Assembly: GCA_011799875.1 (NCBI GenBank)
Contig: CM022298.1
Span: forward strand, 283,413,395-283,477,394
DNA: 64,000 nucleotides
Direction of reading: 5' to 3'
From: Thinopyrum elongatum
Lineage: Eukaryota > Streptophyta > Magnoliopsida > Poales > Poaceae
Numbering within the stretch: position 1 is the stretch's first letter; each line of letters starts with the position of its first letter. Of this stretch, positions 1-11,530 are shown one piece after another. The position numbers were made by a program, and so were the translations under genes. Below the pieces are notes generated by a model. The model was not told the origin of the DNA. It worked only from the letters and a program-made list of their open reading frames with translations, and did no database searches.

Positions 1-630
1 AAGGACTACAAGCTGACCAATTTTGAAAGAGTTTGGAAAGGTTTTGGATATAGTTCATGTGTAAACCACTTTACTGGTCTAGAAACTAGATCAGCTTGGT
101 TCACTCACATGGTTGATTTGCTGAAGCTAAATTTTGGTGTGTGGGAGTCATTTGGTGTGTAGAAGATGCCATAAAAATTTCAGCTCAAAAAGATACCTCT
201 AGATGGTACTTCCTTCACAGAGGTTCAAAATGAGCAGAAAGTTGGCAGAGCCTTGTTGCTAAAAAGTTGTTTTGGCCAAAGTGATATTTTTGGATATTGT
301 GGCTAGATAGGTTCCCTAATATCTCAGGGAATATATTGGGAACTTTCTGAGCTAGGAAAATAGAGGTTGCTTCACAATCGACCAATTCTGACCAGAAAGA
401 AAATAATTATTCTGGCCAAAATTTTGTACGGGACTATGGAATGTTTTTGAAGATTATGAGATTATATGATGATAAGAAGGTGTATCATGAATTTGGGATT
501 CTTCTGATCATCAAAACTATAGGTTGCTTCACAACCCATAGTGATGACCTAGTTTCCAAAAGAAAGAAAATAAATTATTGGAAAAGATTAAAATTGAAGT
601 TTGATCCAAGAGAGGTGTGGCAAGGTTTTG
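1..630 (-). repeat. 3' LTR of Del-like Gypsy element, distal part, cut by window start
   Basis: This stretch continues at 43480, after the 631-43479 insertion with its TTTTG target-site duplication (626-630 and 43480-43484). Read on the minus strand from 43626, it is the start of the 3' LTR of the Del-like element whose gag-pol lies at 43627-48069. The LTR begins TGTGACACCC, and 777 bp of it are visible before the window ends. It holds a diverged internal repeat around 363-420 and 521-590 that shares a GGTTGCTTCACAA word. The small ORF at 441-635 has no recognisable protein signature and I treat it as chance. Confidence 0.8.
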
Positions 631-1303
631 TGTAACGACCCGAGACCAACGCTCCAGAAGCCTTCCACTTATTTCGTTGTCGCCGTGTTATTTATTTGGC
701 TTGTTGCATTTCATCATTGCATCATGCGCATTGCATCTGCATGTTTTCTTAAAACTTGCATCCGCTCGTAGTTGACGCTTCTTGTCTCTGTTGACCTCCT
801 CTCAGATCAACCGGACCGCTCTCTTCTCTCACTTCTCTGAACCCATCAAAACCTGTTGACCTTTTGTGAGACCCCATTGCCTTTGTCGACCTCTCTCAGA
901 CCCTCTCACGTGCGTCCGAAAACTTCCCCAAACCCAACCGGGCTGTCGTTATCGATGGATCTGGATCATCCCCAAACATCCCTAAAATATCTTCGGTTCT
1001 TTGTTGGACTCTCCTAGCCTATTTATTCTCGACCGTCCGATCTAATCGGAGGGTCCAAAACTCTGTTCCATTAGCCCCTATCTATAAATAGTAGGACAAA
1101 CCCTAGTCTAGGCAGTCCCATCCATCCAATCCCTCCGCCGCCGCCAGTCTCTCGCATCTTCATCGGGATCCTCCTAGATCCATCTCCCTCCAACCAGCGC
1201 CCGAACCTCCATTTCTCGATCCCCATCCATCCAACTGCCCATCGCCACCGAAGCCTCCGACAGCTCCCGTGTTTCTTGCGGTGACCAAATTGCTGCAGCC
1301 TAC
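631..1303 (+). repeat. 5' LTR of LARD element, first part
   Basis: It is nearly identical to 17168-17827, apart from small differences such as an 11-bp insertion near 950. It ends at the CCTAC target-site duplication (1299-1303) of the nested Athila element and continues at 11531. It contains the U3 region, a TATA box and the start of a GC-rich leader. Confidence 0.92.
1083..1090 (+). promoter_or_regulatory. TATA box of LARD 5' LTR
   Basis: The sequence TATAAATA lies about 450 bp into the LTR, just before a CT/GC-rich leader-like stretch. The same motif is present in the 3' LTR at 17609-17616. The Athila insertion begins 213 bp downstream, which would cut off any transcript from this LTR. 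Confidence 0.6.
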
Positions 1304-2821
1304 TGATGACCCACAAGTATAGGGGATCAATCGTAGTCCTTTCGATAAGTAAGAGTGTCGAACCCAACGAGGAGTAGAAGGAAATGACAAGCAGTTTTTA
1401 GCAAGGTAATGTCTGCAAGCACTGAAATTATAAGTAACGAGTAGTTTGGTAGCAAGATAATTTGTAACGAGCAAGTAACGATAATGGTAATAAAAGTGCA
1501 GCATGGTAGCCCAATCCTTTTGAGGCAAAGGACAGGCCAAAACAGTCTCTTTTGATAAGCAAATCGTTCTTGAGGGTACACGGGAATTTCATCTAGTCAC
1601 TTTCATCATGTTGGTTTGATTTGTGTTCGCTACTTTGATAATTTGATATGTGGGTGGACTAGTGCTTAGGTGCTGTTCTTACTTGAACAAACCTCCTACT
1701 TATGATTAACCCCCTCGCAAGCATCCGCAACTATGAGAAAAGTATTAAGAATAAATCTAACCATAGCATTAAACTTTTGGATCCAAATCAGTCCCTTACG
1801 GAATAGCACATAAACTAGGGTTTAAGCTTCTGTCACTCTCGCAACCCATCATCTAATAACTACTCCACAATACATTCCCATAGGCCCTAATAAGGTGAAG
1901 TGCCATGTAGTCGACGTTCACATGACACCACTAAGGGAATCACAACATACATATCATCAAAATATCGAACACATATCAAGTTCACATGATTACTTGCAAC
2001 AAGATTTCTCCCGTGATCTCAAGAACAAAGGTAACTACTCACTAATGATAATCATGCTCAAGATCAGAGGGGTATTAAATAGCATAATGGTTCTGAACAT
2101 ATAATCTTCCACCAAATAAACCATATAGTAATCAACTACAAGATGTAATCAACACTGCTAGTCACCCACAAGTACCAATCTATAGTTCCGGTACAAAGAT
2201 TGAACACAAGAGATGAACTAGGGTTTGAGAGGAGATGGTGTTGTTGAAGATGTTGATGGAGATTGCCCTCCCCAAGATGGGAGAGTTGTTGGTGATGATG
2301 ATGACGATGATTTCCCCCTCCGGGAGGGAAGTTCCCCTGGCGGAATCGCTCCGCCGGAGGGCAAAAGTGCTCCTGCCCAAGTTCCGCCTCGAGACGGCGG
2401 CGCTTCGTCCCGAAAGTCCTCTCCTTATTTTTTCTAGGTCAAAATGACTTATATACCATAAGAGGGGCACCGAAGGTGGGCCGAGGAGGGCACAACCCAC
2501 CAGGGCGCGCCTGGGCTCCCAGGCGTGCCCAGGTGGGTTGTGCCCACCTGGTGGGGCCCCTCTGGTAGTTATTTTCTCCAATAATTCTTATTTATTCCAT
2601 AAAAATTCCTCGTGAAATTTCAGCTCATTTGTAGTTGTGCAGAATAGGTAGCCTGACGTAGCTTTTTCAGGTCCAGATTTCCAGCTGTCGGAATTCTCCC
2701 TCTTTGTGTGAACCTTGCATATTATGAGAGAAAAGGCATTAGAATTACTCCAAAAAGCATTATTATGCATAAAAACATCATAAATAACAGTAGGAAAACA
2801 TGATGCAAAATGGACGTATCA
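1304..2821 (-). repeat. 3' LTR of Athila element
   Basis: This is 1,518 bp and aligns along its length with 10003-11530, with scattered substitutions and a few small indels. On the plus strand it starts TGATGACCC and ends GTATCA. It contains a long GC-rich hairpin at 2488-2545. Open frames within it on both strands are also present in the other LTR and look like chance. Confidence 0.93.
2488..2545. repeat. GC-rich hairpin in Athila 3' LTR
   Basis: Perfect 14-bp arms (2488-2501 and 2532-2545, GGGCACAACCCACC and its complement) continue inward as a further ~14-bp stem with two mismatches, leaving a loop of only a few bases. Related hairpins occur at 11187-11254 in the 5' LTR and at 4971-5034 in the internal region. 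Confidence 0.8.
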
Positions 2822-2830
2822 ACTTCCCCA
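2822..2830 (-). other. Polypurine tract of Athila element
   Basis: The minus strand reads TGGGGAAGT directly before the 3' LTR start. This is where plus-strand DNA synthesis would be primed, and it fixes the element's orientation as minus. Confidence 0.75.
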
Positions 2831-4399
2831 ATCTTAGACCTCGCTTGTCCTCAAGCGAAAACCGAAATCGAAAAACATGTCCACATGCTTAGAGAGAGAG
2901 GTGTCGATAAAAACAAAATACAGACGTAGAAGCATCATGTATATTATTATAACAACAACAAACTTTAACATAGAACTTTATCAGAGAACTTTTATCATAT
3001 AACTTCTCATGAACAAGTAACAATTCATCACAACATCGAAGTATAAAGCATAAACTCTATTGAAAACCAACAAACTATGTTCTCAGTCAACTTTGCAACT
3101 ACAATTCATCATCTTTTCATGAAGGGTCACGTATTGGAGCCTTTTTGGCAAGTCCACATACTCAACCATCATATAGTCTTCTATGATTGCTAACACTCAC
3201 CGCATACACATGAGCAAAATGTTTCAACCGGACACATAGAAAGATAGGGGCTTATAGATTCGCCTCCCAACATACTCACCTCGAGGGTGATGTCAACAAT
3301 AATAACTCATGCTACTCATATCCAACTGGATATATGTGCCTAGATCTTTCCTCACCACATGATGCTTGCCAAAAGAGAAAATAAAAAGGAATAGAGAGAA
3401 GAACATTGACTCTTGCATAAAAGTAAATACATAAAAGTCAAAGATAGGCCCTTCGCAGAGGGAAGCAGAGGTTGCCATGCGCTTATTTGTTTGTATGCTC
3501 AATCTCTTAGTGCAAAAGAACGTCACGTTATATTGCCCCTTGTGATAGCAACCTTTATTATGCAGTTTGTCGCTTTTATTCTTTGCATCACAAGTTCGTA
3601 CAACGCTCAATTTTCTCTTACACTAAATGATCCAACACTTTTAGAAGCAATTTTTATTGCCCTATTTGCACCGATGACAACTTACTTGAACGATCTTACT
3701 CAATCCATAGGTAGGTATGGTGGACTCTCAAAATAAGATGTGGGTTTAAAGGTTTTTGGATGCACAAGTAGTATCTCTACTTGGTGCGGAATTTTTGGCT
3801 AGCAAAGATGGGGGGCAAGCACCACATGTTAAAGGATCTATGACAATATAACTTCTATGTGAATATGAACAAACATAAATCATTACGTTGTCTTCCTTGT
3901 CCAACGTCAACAATTTTGGCATATAATATTTTGATGGGGGCTCACAATCACAAAAGATGTCCAGGATAGTGTATTTGCATGTGAATCTTCTCTTCCCTTA
4001 TTAATTCTTTCATGAATTGCATTATTGACCAATGCTATGTTTGTCAATCTCCAATAAAATTTTCTACTTATACTCTTCCTTATGTGATGTCATTACTCAC
4101 CATAAAATTAGCATATGATCTTTTTCATTTATTTCCTTTCTTTTTATTGAACATGAAAGTAAAGAAAACAAAACTCAAACTAAACTTTATTATTTATATC
4201 TTGCACACGATTACAAAGATAGATCACTAAGCAAACACTTGAAAAGAAAGGATCGAACTAAACTTTTATTCATCTAAAGCAAAAGGTAACTATGGAGCGA
4301 ACTACGATAAGTAAAGGCAAAAGATAGTGGAAGTGATACGATACCGGGGCACCTCCCCCAAGCTTGGCACAAGCCAAGGGGAGTGCCCATACCCGATAC
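2831..4399 (-). other. Athila 3' non-coding internal region
   Basis: This A/T-rich stretch lies between the extra ORF and the polypurine tract. Short open frames (for example 3293-3610 minus and 3413-3736 plus) show no family signature. A long untranslated region here is usual for Athila elements. Confidence 0.6.
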
Positions 4400-4822
4400 T
4401 CAATTTTCCTTTGGTGATGAAGAAGGAGGTGGTGGTGATGAAGTAGAGGGTTTGTCTTTCTTCCTTAGCTTACGCTTGAGGACGGAATTTTCCTCCTTTA
4501 AATCACTGATCTCCTGCTCGAGCTCTACTATCCTTTTGCATAATTCTTGCTTGTTTTCCTGCAAGAGACGAAAAGGGATAAACTGGACCTTAGGTTTATT
4601 TGCTTTGCTGGAGAGACTTGATTTCTTCAATTCCACATGCATGTCCCCAGGTTGAGGCAATGGAACTTCAGCTTCGTCTGAGCTTGTCTCCTCCTCCCTT
4701 TTAGGGTCATAGTCTTCTTCTTCCTCTGAAGTCCAGCTATAGTGTTCCACATCCCCATAAACCTTGGGGTTTGCGATATAATCAGCAACATAGCTCTCAC
4801 CCTCCGAGTCTTGCGATGACAT
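4400..4822 (-). CDS. Additional ORF downstream of pol in Athila element (140 aa, coiled coil)
   Basis: The frame is open from 4981, but the likely start is the Met codon at 4822-4820 (protein beginning MSSQDSEGES), because upstream codons overlap the GC hairpin and are not protein-like. The protein is acidic in its first half (runs of E and D near residues 30-50), then has a leucine/glutamate heptad region (around residues 87-120) typical of a coiled coil, and ends in a Lys/Ser/Pro-rich tail. There is no membrane segment or signal peptide, so nothing supports an envelope function although it occupies the position of the env-like gene of Athila elements. It is intact here while pol beside it is broken. 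Function unknown. Confidence 0.6.
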   Translation of the reverse strand: MSSQDSEGESYVADYIANPKVYGDVEHYSWTSEEEEDYDPKREEETSSDEAEVPLPQPGDMHVELKKSSLSSKANKPKVQFIPFRLLQENKQELCKRIVELEQEISDLKEENSVLKRKLRKKDKPSTSSPPPPSSSPKEN

Positions 4823-4970
4823 ATTTTCAGATCTGTCAAGAAAACAGCGAGAAAAGAAAATAGAGGATTTCTCCGTGATACGGTGGTCAATAGGTTCGGG
4901 GGGTATATAAAGATTTTTTATCTTGGGAAAGAAGTAAATGGGAGAAAAACGGAGTCCGGAAGGTACCCGA

Positions 4971-5034
4971 GGTGGGCACAACCCACCTGGGCGCGCCTGG
5001 CAAGCAAGGCGCGCCCTGGTGTCTTGTGCCCACC
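4971..5034. repeat. GC-rich hairpin between pol and extra ORF
   Basis: Arms GGTGGGCACAA (4971-4981) and its complement (5024-5034) enclose a GGGCGCGCC-rich inner stem. It shares core words with the hairpins in both LTRs of the same element, suggesting one duplicated structural module. Confidence 0.7.
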
Positions 5035-5138
5035 AGGGGTGCCTTCCTGGTTGTTTCTTATTTTCCTAATTTTTGTTATATTCCAAAACGGACAGAAAAT
5101 ATTTTTACGGATGTTTCGGAGTCCGTTTACTTACCGTA

Positions 5139-7180
5139 TCACATACCTCCTTTTTTTCCTGATTCTGGAGTGTTCCGGAAGGTTTCCTTTATGTGTTCTT
5201 CCGGTGTCATGGTTTGTATAATATTGCTTTCAATGTTAATAGGCATACCTGAGATATAATGTTTTATTCGTTGCCCATTAACAACCTTCGGGTTAGTACC
5301 TTCGGCATTATTTATCTTGATGGCTCCGGATCTATAAACCTCCTTGATAACATAAGGTCCTTCCCATTTGGAGAGGAGTTTTCCTGCAAAGAATCTGAAA
5401 CGAGAGTTGTACAAAAGAACATATTCTCCAACTTTGAACTCACGCTTTTGGATTCTTTTGTCATGCCATCTTTTAACTTTTTCTTTAAATAACTTGGCAT
5501 TTTCATAGGCTTGGGTTCTCCATTCATCTAGTGAGCTAATATCAAATAACCTCTTTTCACCAGCAAGTTTGAAATCATAGTTGAGTTCTTTATTTGCCCA
5601 ATATGCTTTATGTTCTAACTCAAGAGGCAAATGACAAGCTTTTCCATAAACCATTTTATACGGAGACATACCCATAGGATTTTTATATGCTGTTCTATAA
5701 GCCCAAAGTGCATCATCTAACTTCTTAGACCAATTCTTTCGGGACCTATTGATAGTTTTTTGTAATATTAATTTTATTTCTCTATTGCTAAGTTCAACTT
5801 GACCACTAGACTGAGGATGATAAGCTGATGTAATTCTATGGTTAACATCATATTTAGCAAGCATTTTATGGAAAGCACCATGAATAGAATGTGAACCACC
5901 ATCAGTCATTAAATATCTAGGGACTCCAAACCTTGGGAAAATGACTTCCTTAAGCATTTTAATAGAGGTGTTGTGATCAGCACTACTAGTTGGAATAGCT
6001 TCTACCCACTTAGTAACATAATCAATAGCAACCAAAATATGTGTATACCCATTAGAGGAAGGAAAAGGTCCCATGTAATCAAATCCCCAAACATCAAATG
6101 GTTCAACAGCAAGAGAATAATTCATAGGCATTTCCTGACGCTTACCAATATTACCAATTCTTTGACATTCATCACAAGTTAAAACAAACTTACGGGCATC
6201 CTTGAAGAGAGTACGCCAATAAAAACCAGATTGCAATACCTTGTGAGCAGTTCTATCTCCCGCATGATGTCCTCCATAAGTTTCGGAGTGACATTTCTGT
6301 AGGATTTGTCCCTGTTCATGCTCAGGTACACAACGTCTAATAATACCATCTACTCCTTCTTTATAAAGATGTGGGTCATCCCAAAAGTAATGTCTTAAGT
6401 CATAGAAGAATTTTTTCTTTTGTTGGTATGTGAAGCTAGGTGGTATATATTTAGCAACAATATAATTGGCATAGTCAGCATACCAAGGAGTGTTATGAGA
6501 AACATTTATTGCAGTTAATTGTTCATCAGGAAAACTATCATTAATAGGTTGTGGGTCATCAAGAATATTTTCTAACCTAAACAAGTTATCAGCCACGGGG
6601 TTCTCAGCTCCCTTTCTATCAATGATATGTAAATCAAATTCTTGTAGCAAAAGAACACACCTAATGAGTCTAGGTTTAGCATCCTTCTTTTCCATAAGAT
6701 ATTTTATAGCAGCATGATCAGTGTGAACGGTCACTTTAGAATCAACAATGTAAGATCTAATTTATCACAAGCAAACACATCTGCTAAAAATTCTTTTTCA
6801 GTAGTAGCATAATTTCATTGAGCACTGTCCAGAGTTTTACTAGAATAATGAATAACATTTAATTTCTTATCGACTCCTTGTCCTAGAACAGCACCAACAA
6901 CATAATCACTAGCATCACACATAATTTCAAAAGGCAAGTTCCAATCAGGTGGTTGAACAATAGGTGCATAAATCAAGGCTTTCTTAAGTGTTTCAAAGGC
7001 TTCTACACAATCATCATAAAAAACAAATGGAACATCCTTTTGTAAAAGATTTGTAAGAGGCCTAGAAATTTTAGAGAAGTCTTTACCTATAGAAACCAGC
7101 ATGACCGAGGAAACTACGAATACCTTTGATATTTTAGGGCATAGCATTTTCTCAATTGCATCAACTTTAGCTTTATCCAC
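5139..7180 (-). pseudogene. Athila pol, C-terminal part: RNase H and integrase (broken)
   Basis: This encodes the RNase H end and integrase of the polyprotein. The segment 7180-6815 holds the RT thumb/RNase H start (residues like YSSKTLDSAQ) and ends in an in-frame TGA at 6815-6817. A single-base deletion near 6757 then shifts the frame. From 6734 the frame reads [13 protein letters not shown] (RNase H), an HHCC zinc finger (HSETYGGHH then CDECQRIG), the integrase catalytic residues in [15 protein letters not shown] and [11 protein letters not shown], and a C-terminal domain with [12 protein letters not shown]. The product would cut, process and insert the element's DNA. Homology is Athila-type because of the motif style and the lack of a chromodomain. 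Confidence 0.88.
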
Positions 7181-7189
7181 CTCAATACC

Positions 7190-9538
7190 TCATTCAGAAA
7201 TTTTATGTCCCATAACAATACCTTCATTAACCATAAAGTGGCTCTTTTCCCAATTCAAGACGAGATTAGTTTGCTCACATCTCTGCAAAACTCGATCAAG
7301 GTTGCTCAAGCAATCATCAAAAGAAGTTCCATAAACAGAAAAATCATCCATGAAAACCTCAACAATCTTTTCATAAAAGTCAGAGAATATAGCAGTCATA
7401 CATCTTTGAAAGGTAGCAGGTGCATTGCATAAACCAAAAGGCATACGTCTATAAGCATAAGTTCCAAAAGGGCAAGTAAAGGTGGTTTTCTCTTGATCAG
7501 GTTGTGAGACAGGTATTTGAGAAAAACCGAAATATCCATCAAGAAAGCAAAAATGTGTGTGCTTTGATAGTCTTTCTAATATTTGATCAATAAAAGGCAG
7601 AGGGTAATGATCTTTTCTAGTAGCTTTATTTAGTTTTCTAAAATCAATTACCATTCTGTAGCCAGTGACAATTCTTTGTGGAATAAGCTCATTCTTATCA
7701 TTAGGAACAACGGTAATACCTCCTTTTCTAGGGACACAATGAACGGGACTTACCCATCTACTATCAGCTATGGGATAGATTATACCTGCTTCCAGAAGCT
7801 TCAGTATATCTGTTCTTACCACTTCTTTCATTTTAGGATTTAAACGTCGTTGATGATCAGCAACGGGTTTAGCATCAGGCTCCATATTAATTTTATGCTG
7901 ACAGAGAGTGGGACTAATGCCCCTTAAATCATCAAGAGTATATCCAATGGCAGCTCGGTGCTTCTTCAGAACCTTCAATAATGTTTCTTCTTCATGTTCT
8001 GAAAGGTTAGCACTAATAATAACAGGATAAATCTTTTTCTCATCAAGATAAGCATATTTCAAAGTGTCTGGCAATTGCTTTAATTCAAACACATGATCAC
8101 CTTTAGGTGGAGGAGGACCTCCTAGAGTTGCAATAGGCAAATTGTGTTTAAGAAGAGGACGTTGTTCAAAGAAAATCTTATCTATTTCATTTCTTTCATG
8201 CAGATGCATATCATTTTCGTGGTCTAGCAAATATTTTTCTAGTGGATCGATAGGAGGCACAGCAATAGAAGCAAGACCAATAATTTCATCCTTACTAGAC
8301 AATTTTTTATTATGATGTTTTCTACTAAACTTGGAAAAATTAAACTCATGAGACTCATTACCAAAACTAACACCGACAGTTTGTTTCTCACAATCTATTT
8401 TAGCATTAACGGTGTTCAAGAAAGATCTACCAAAGATAATGGGACAAAAATCATCTTGTGGGGAACCAAGAACAAGAAAATCAGTAGGGTATTTTATTTT
8501 CCCACACAAGACCTCAACATCTCTAACAATCCCAAGTGGTGAGATGGTGTCCCTATTAGCAAGTTTAATAGTAACATCTATGTCTTCTATTTCAGCGGGT
8601 GCTATATCATTCATAATTTCTTGATATAAGGTAAAAGGAATGGCACTCACGCTAGCACCTATGTCGCATAAACCATGATAACAGTGATCTCCTATTTTAA
8701 CTGAGACAACAGGCATGCCAACAACGGGTCTATGTTTATCTTTTTCATCGGGTTTGGCAATTCTAGCAGCTTCATCACAGAAGTAAATAACATGCCCATC
8801 TATATTTTCAACCAAGTGATCTTTAACCATAGAAACACTAGGTTCTACTTTGATTTGTTCAACAGGTTTGGAAGTTCTAATATAACTTTTGTTGACCACA
8901 GTTGAGACTTTAGCATGTTCCTTCATCCTAACAAGGAAAGGTGGTTTTTCAATATAAGCAGTAGGCACAACAGGATCAACATTGTAAATAATAGTTTCAT
9001 CTTTAGCTATTACTGGTTCTTTAATTTCTTCTTTGATAGGTGGGTGATATTTAAACCACTTCTCCTTAGGGAGGTTAACATGAGTAGCAAATGATTCACA
9101 AAAGGAGGCTACTATCTCAGAGTCAAGTCCATATTTAGTGCTAAACTTTTGAAAAGCATTGGTATTCATAAAAGTTTTAACACAATCATACTTGAGCTTA
9201 ATACCTGACTCTTTACCTTCGTCGAGTTCCCAATCTTCAGAGTTGCATTTAATTCTTTCTAAAAGATCCCACCGGAAGTCAATAGTCTTCTTCATAAAGG
9301 AACCAGTACAAGAAGCATCAAGCATGGATCGATCATCATGATTAAGCCGAGCATAAAAATTCTGAATAATAATATCTCTTGAGAGCTCATGATTGGGGCA
9401 TGAATATAACATTGACTTAAGCCTCCCCCAAGCTAGAGCGATACTTTCTCCTTCATGAGGCCAAAAATTATATATATAATTCTGATCACGATGAACTAGA
9501 TGCATAGGATAATTTTTTTGGTGAAATTCCAATTTCAA
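7190..9538 (-). pseudogene. Athila gag C-terminus, protease and reverse transcriptase
   Basis: This 782-codon open stretch contains the gag C-terminal half (about residues 1-250), an aspartic protease with DIGAS (residues ~294-298, FGRSF ~370) and a reverse transcriptase (about 560-760) with RMVIDFRKLNKA, CFLDGYFGFSQI and the catalytic FMDD box near residue 730. It ends at an in-frame TGA (7190-7192), after which the same frame continues at 7180. It is fused to gag upstream but out of frame because of the 22-bp duplication at 9525-9568. The RT catalytic residues are all present, so decay here is by interruption, not by active-site loss. Confidence 0.88.
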
Positions 9539-9896
9539 TCGATTCCAATTCCAATTTCAATCGATTCCAATTCCAAGATCCAATATCATCGCATAGCCTA
9601 TACCATGACAATGCTTTTATCTTCAAAGATAAAGGGAAAACCTTCTTCTTAGCTTCATCTCCGGGTAAACCTGAAAGCTTAAATGATCCACAAATTTCAT
9701 CCACATATATCAAGTGCATATCAGGATGTTCGGTTCCATCTCCTGCATAAGGATTAGCTAGCAGTTGTTCTATCATATCCGAAGGAATTTCATAACCAAT
9801 ATTTTCAGTAGGTGCAGTACATTGAGGGGTAACTAATTGTGGTTCCGGTCAAGGTGAAGATACCCCAAACAAACCCCTCAAAGGATTGTTCTCCAT
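9486..9896 (-). pseudogene. Athila gag N-terminus, broken by stop and duplication
   Basis: The likely start is the ATG at 9896-9894 (protein beginning MENNPLRGL). An in-frame TGA lies about 15 codons in (near 9850). The frame then reopens at 9776 with IEQLLANPYAGDG and the capsid-like sequence HLIYVDEICGSFKLSG. A 22-bp tandem duplication at 9525-9568 shifts the frame and separates this from the rest of gag-pol. Gag would form the virus-like particle of the element. Confidence 0.75.
9525..9568. repeat. 22-bp tandem duplication inside gag
   Basis: Two perfect copies (9525-9546 and 9547-9568) of a 22-bp unit beginning AATTCCAATTTC lie head to tail. Because 22 is not a multiple of 3, this shifts the gag reading frame. 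Confidence 0.9.
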
Positions 9897-9973
9897 AGTA
9901 ACAAGTGACAATAAATTTCAGCACATAGTAATAATTTTTCCTTACCGATTTCCACTTACCAAGAGCGCTTCAC

Positions 9974-9984
9974 TCCCCGGCAAC
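9974..9984 (-). other. Primer-binding site of Athila element (tRNA-Asp type)
   Basis: The minus strand reads GTTGCCGGGGA, matching the complement of the 3' part of plant tRNA-Asp. The match is partial and lies 18 bp inside the 5' LTR boundary at 10003. A tRNA-Asp primer is known for Athila-lineage elements. Confidence 0.6.
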
Positions 9985-10002
9985 AGCAACAGAAAAGAGC
10001 CT

Positions 10003-11530
10003 TGATGACCCACAAGTATAGGGGATCAATCATAGTCCTTTCGATAAGTAAGAGTGTCAAACCCAATGAGGAGCAGAAGGAAATGACAAGCGGTTTTCAG
10101 CAAGGTAATGTCTGCAAGCACTGAAATTATAAGTAACGAGTAGTTTGGTAGCAAGATAATTTGTAACGAGCAAGTAATGGTAATGGTAATAAAAGTGCAG
10201 CAAGGTAGCCCAATCCTTTTGAGGCAAAGGACAGGCCAAAACGGTCTCTTATGATAAGCAAAGCGTTCTTGAGGGTACACGGGAATTTCATCTAGTCACT
10301 TTCATCATGTTGGTTTGATTTGTGTTCGCTACTTTGATAATCTGATATGTGGGTGGACCGGTGCTTAGGTGATGTTCTTACTTGAACAAACCTCCTACTT
10401 ATGATTAACCCCCTCGCAAACATCCGCAACTATGAGAAAATTATTAAGAATAAATCTAACCATAGCATTAAACTTTTGGATCCAAATCAGTCCCTTACGG
10501 AATAGCACATAAACTAGGGTTTAAGCTTCTGTCACTCTCGCAACCCATCATCTAATAGCTACTCCACAATGCATTCCCTTAGGCACTAATAAGGTGAAGT
10601 GCCATGTAGTCGACGTTCACATGACACCACTAAGGGAATCACAACATACATATCATCAAAATATCGAACACATATCAAGTTCACATGATTACTTGCAACA
10701 AGATTTCTCCCGTGACCTCAAGAACAAAGGTACCTACTCACTAATGATAATCATGCTCAAGATCAGAGGGGTATTAAATAGCATAATGGTTCTGAACATA
10801 TAATCTTCCACCAAATAAACCATATAGTAATCAACTACAAGATGTAATCAACACTACTAGTCACCCACAAGTACCAATCTATAGTTCTGGTACAAAGATT
10901 GAACCCAAGAGATGAACTAGGGTTTGAGAGGAGATGGTGCTGTTGAAGATGTTGATGGAGATTGCCGTCCCCAAGATGGGAGAGTTGTTGGTGATGATGA
11001 TGACGATGATTTCCCCCTCCGGGAGGGAAGTTCCCCCGGCGGAATCGCTCCGCCGGAGGGCAAAAGTGCCCCTGCCCAAGTTCCACCTCGAGATGGAGGC
11101 GCTTCGTCCTGATAGTCCTCTCCTTCTTTTTTCTAGGTCAAAATGACTTATATACCAGAAGAGGGGCACCGGAGGTGGGCCGAGGAGGGCACAACCCACT
11201 AGGGCGCGCCTGGGCGCGCCTGGGCTCCCTGGCGCGCCCTGGTGGGTTGTGCCCACCAGGTGGGCCCCCTCTGGTAGTTATTGGCTCCAATAATTCTTAT
11301 TTATTCCATAAAAATTCCTCGTGAAATTTCAGCTCATTTGGAGTTGTGCAGAATAGGTAGCCCGACGTAGCTTTTTCAGGTCCAGATTTCTAGCTGCCGG
11401 AATTCTCCCTCTTTGTGTGAACCTTGCATATTATGAGAGAAAAGGCATTAGAATTGCTCCAAAAAGCTTTATTATGCATAAAAACATCATAAATAACAGT
11501 AGGAAAGCATGATGCAAAATGGAGGTATCA
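10003..11530 (-). repeat. 5' LTR of Athila element
   Basis: This is 1,528 bp and matches 1304-2821. It carries the hairpin at 11187-11254, which is longer than in the partner LTR because of an extra GGGCGCGCCT word. It ends GTATCA next to the CCTAC target-site duplication. Confidence 0.93.

Larger units (their letters stand above)
1304..11530 (-). mobile_element. Athila-lineage Gypsy retrotransposon, near full length
   Basis: The element is 10,227 bp and is flanked by the target-site duplication CCTAC at 1299-1303 and 11531-11535. The empty site is visible in the paralogous 3' LTR at 17824-17828. Read on the minus strand it starts TGATACGTCC and ends with GTCATCA. The order is 5' LTR (10003-11530), tRNA-Asp-type primer site, gag-pol, an extra ORF, polypurine tract and 3' LTR (1304-2821). 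It resembles the Triticeae Sabrina/WHAM group of Athila elements, but I cannot settle the family. Coding capacity is broken by stops, a 22-bp duplication and a frameshift. Confidence 0.93.
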
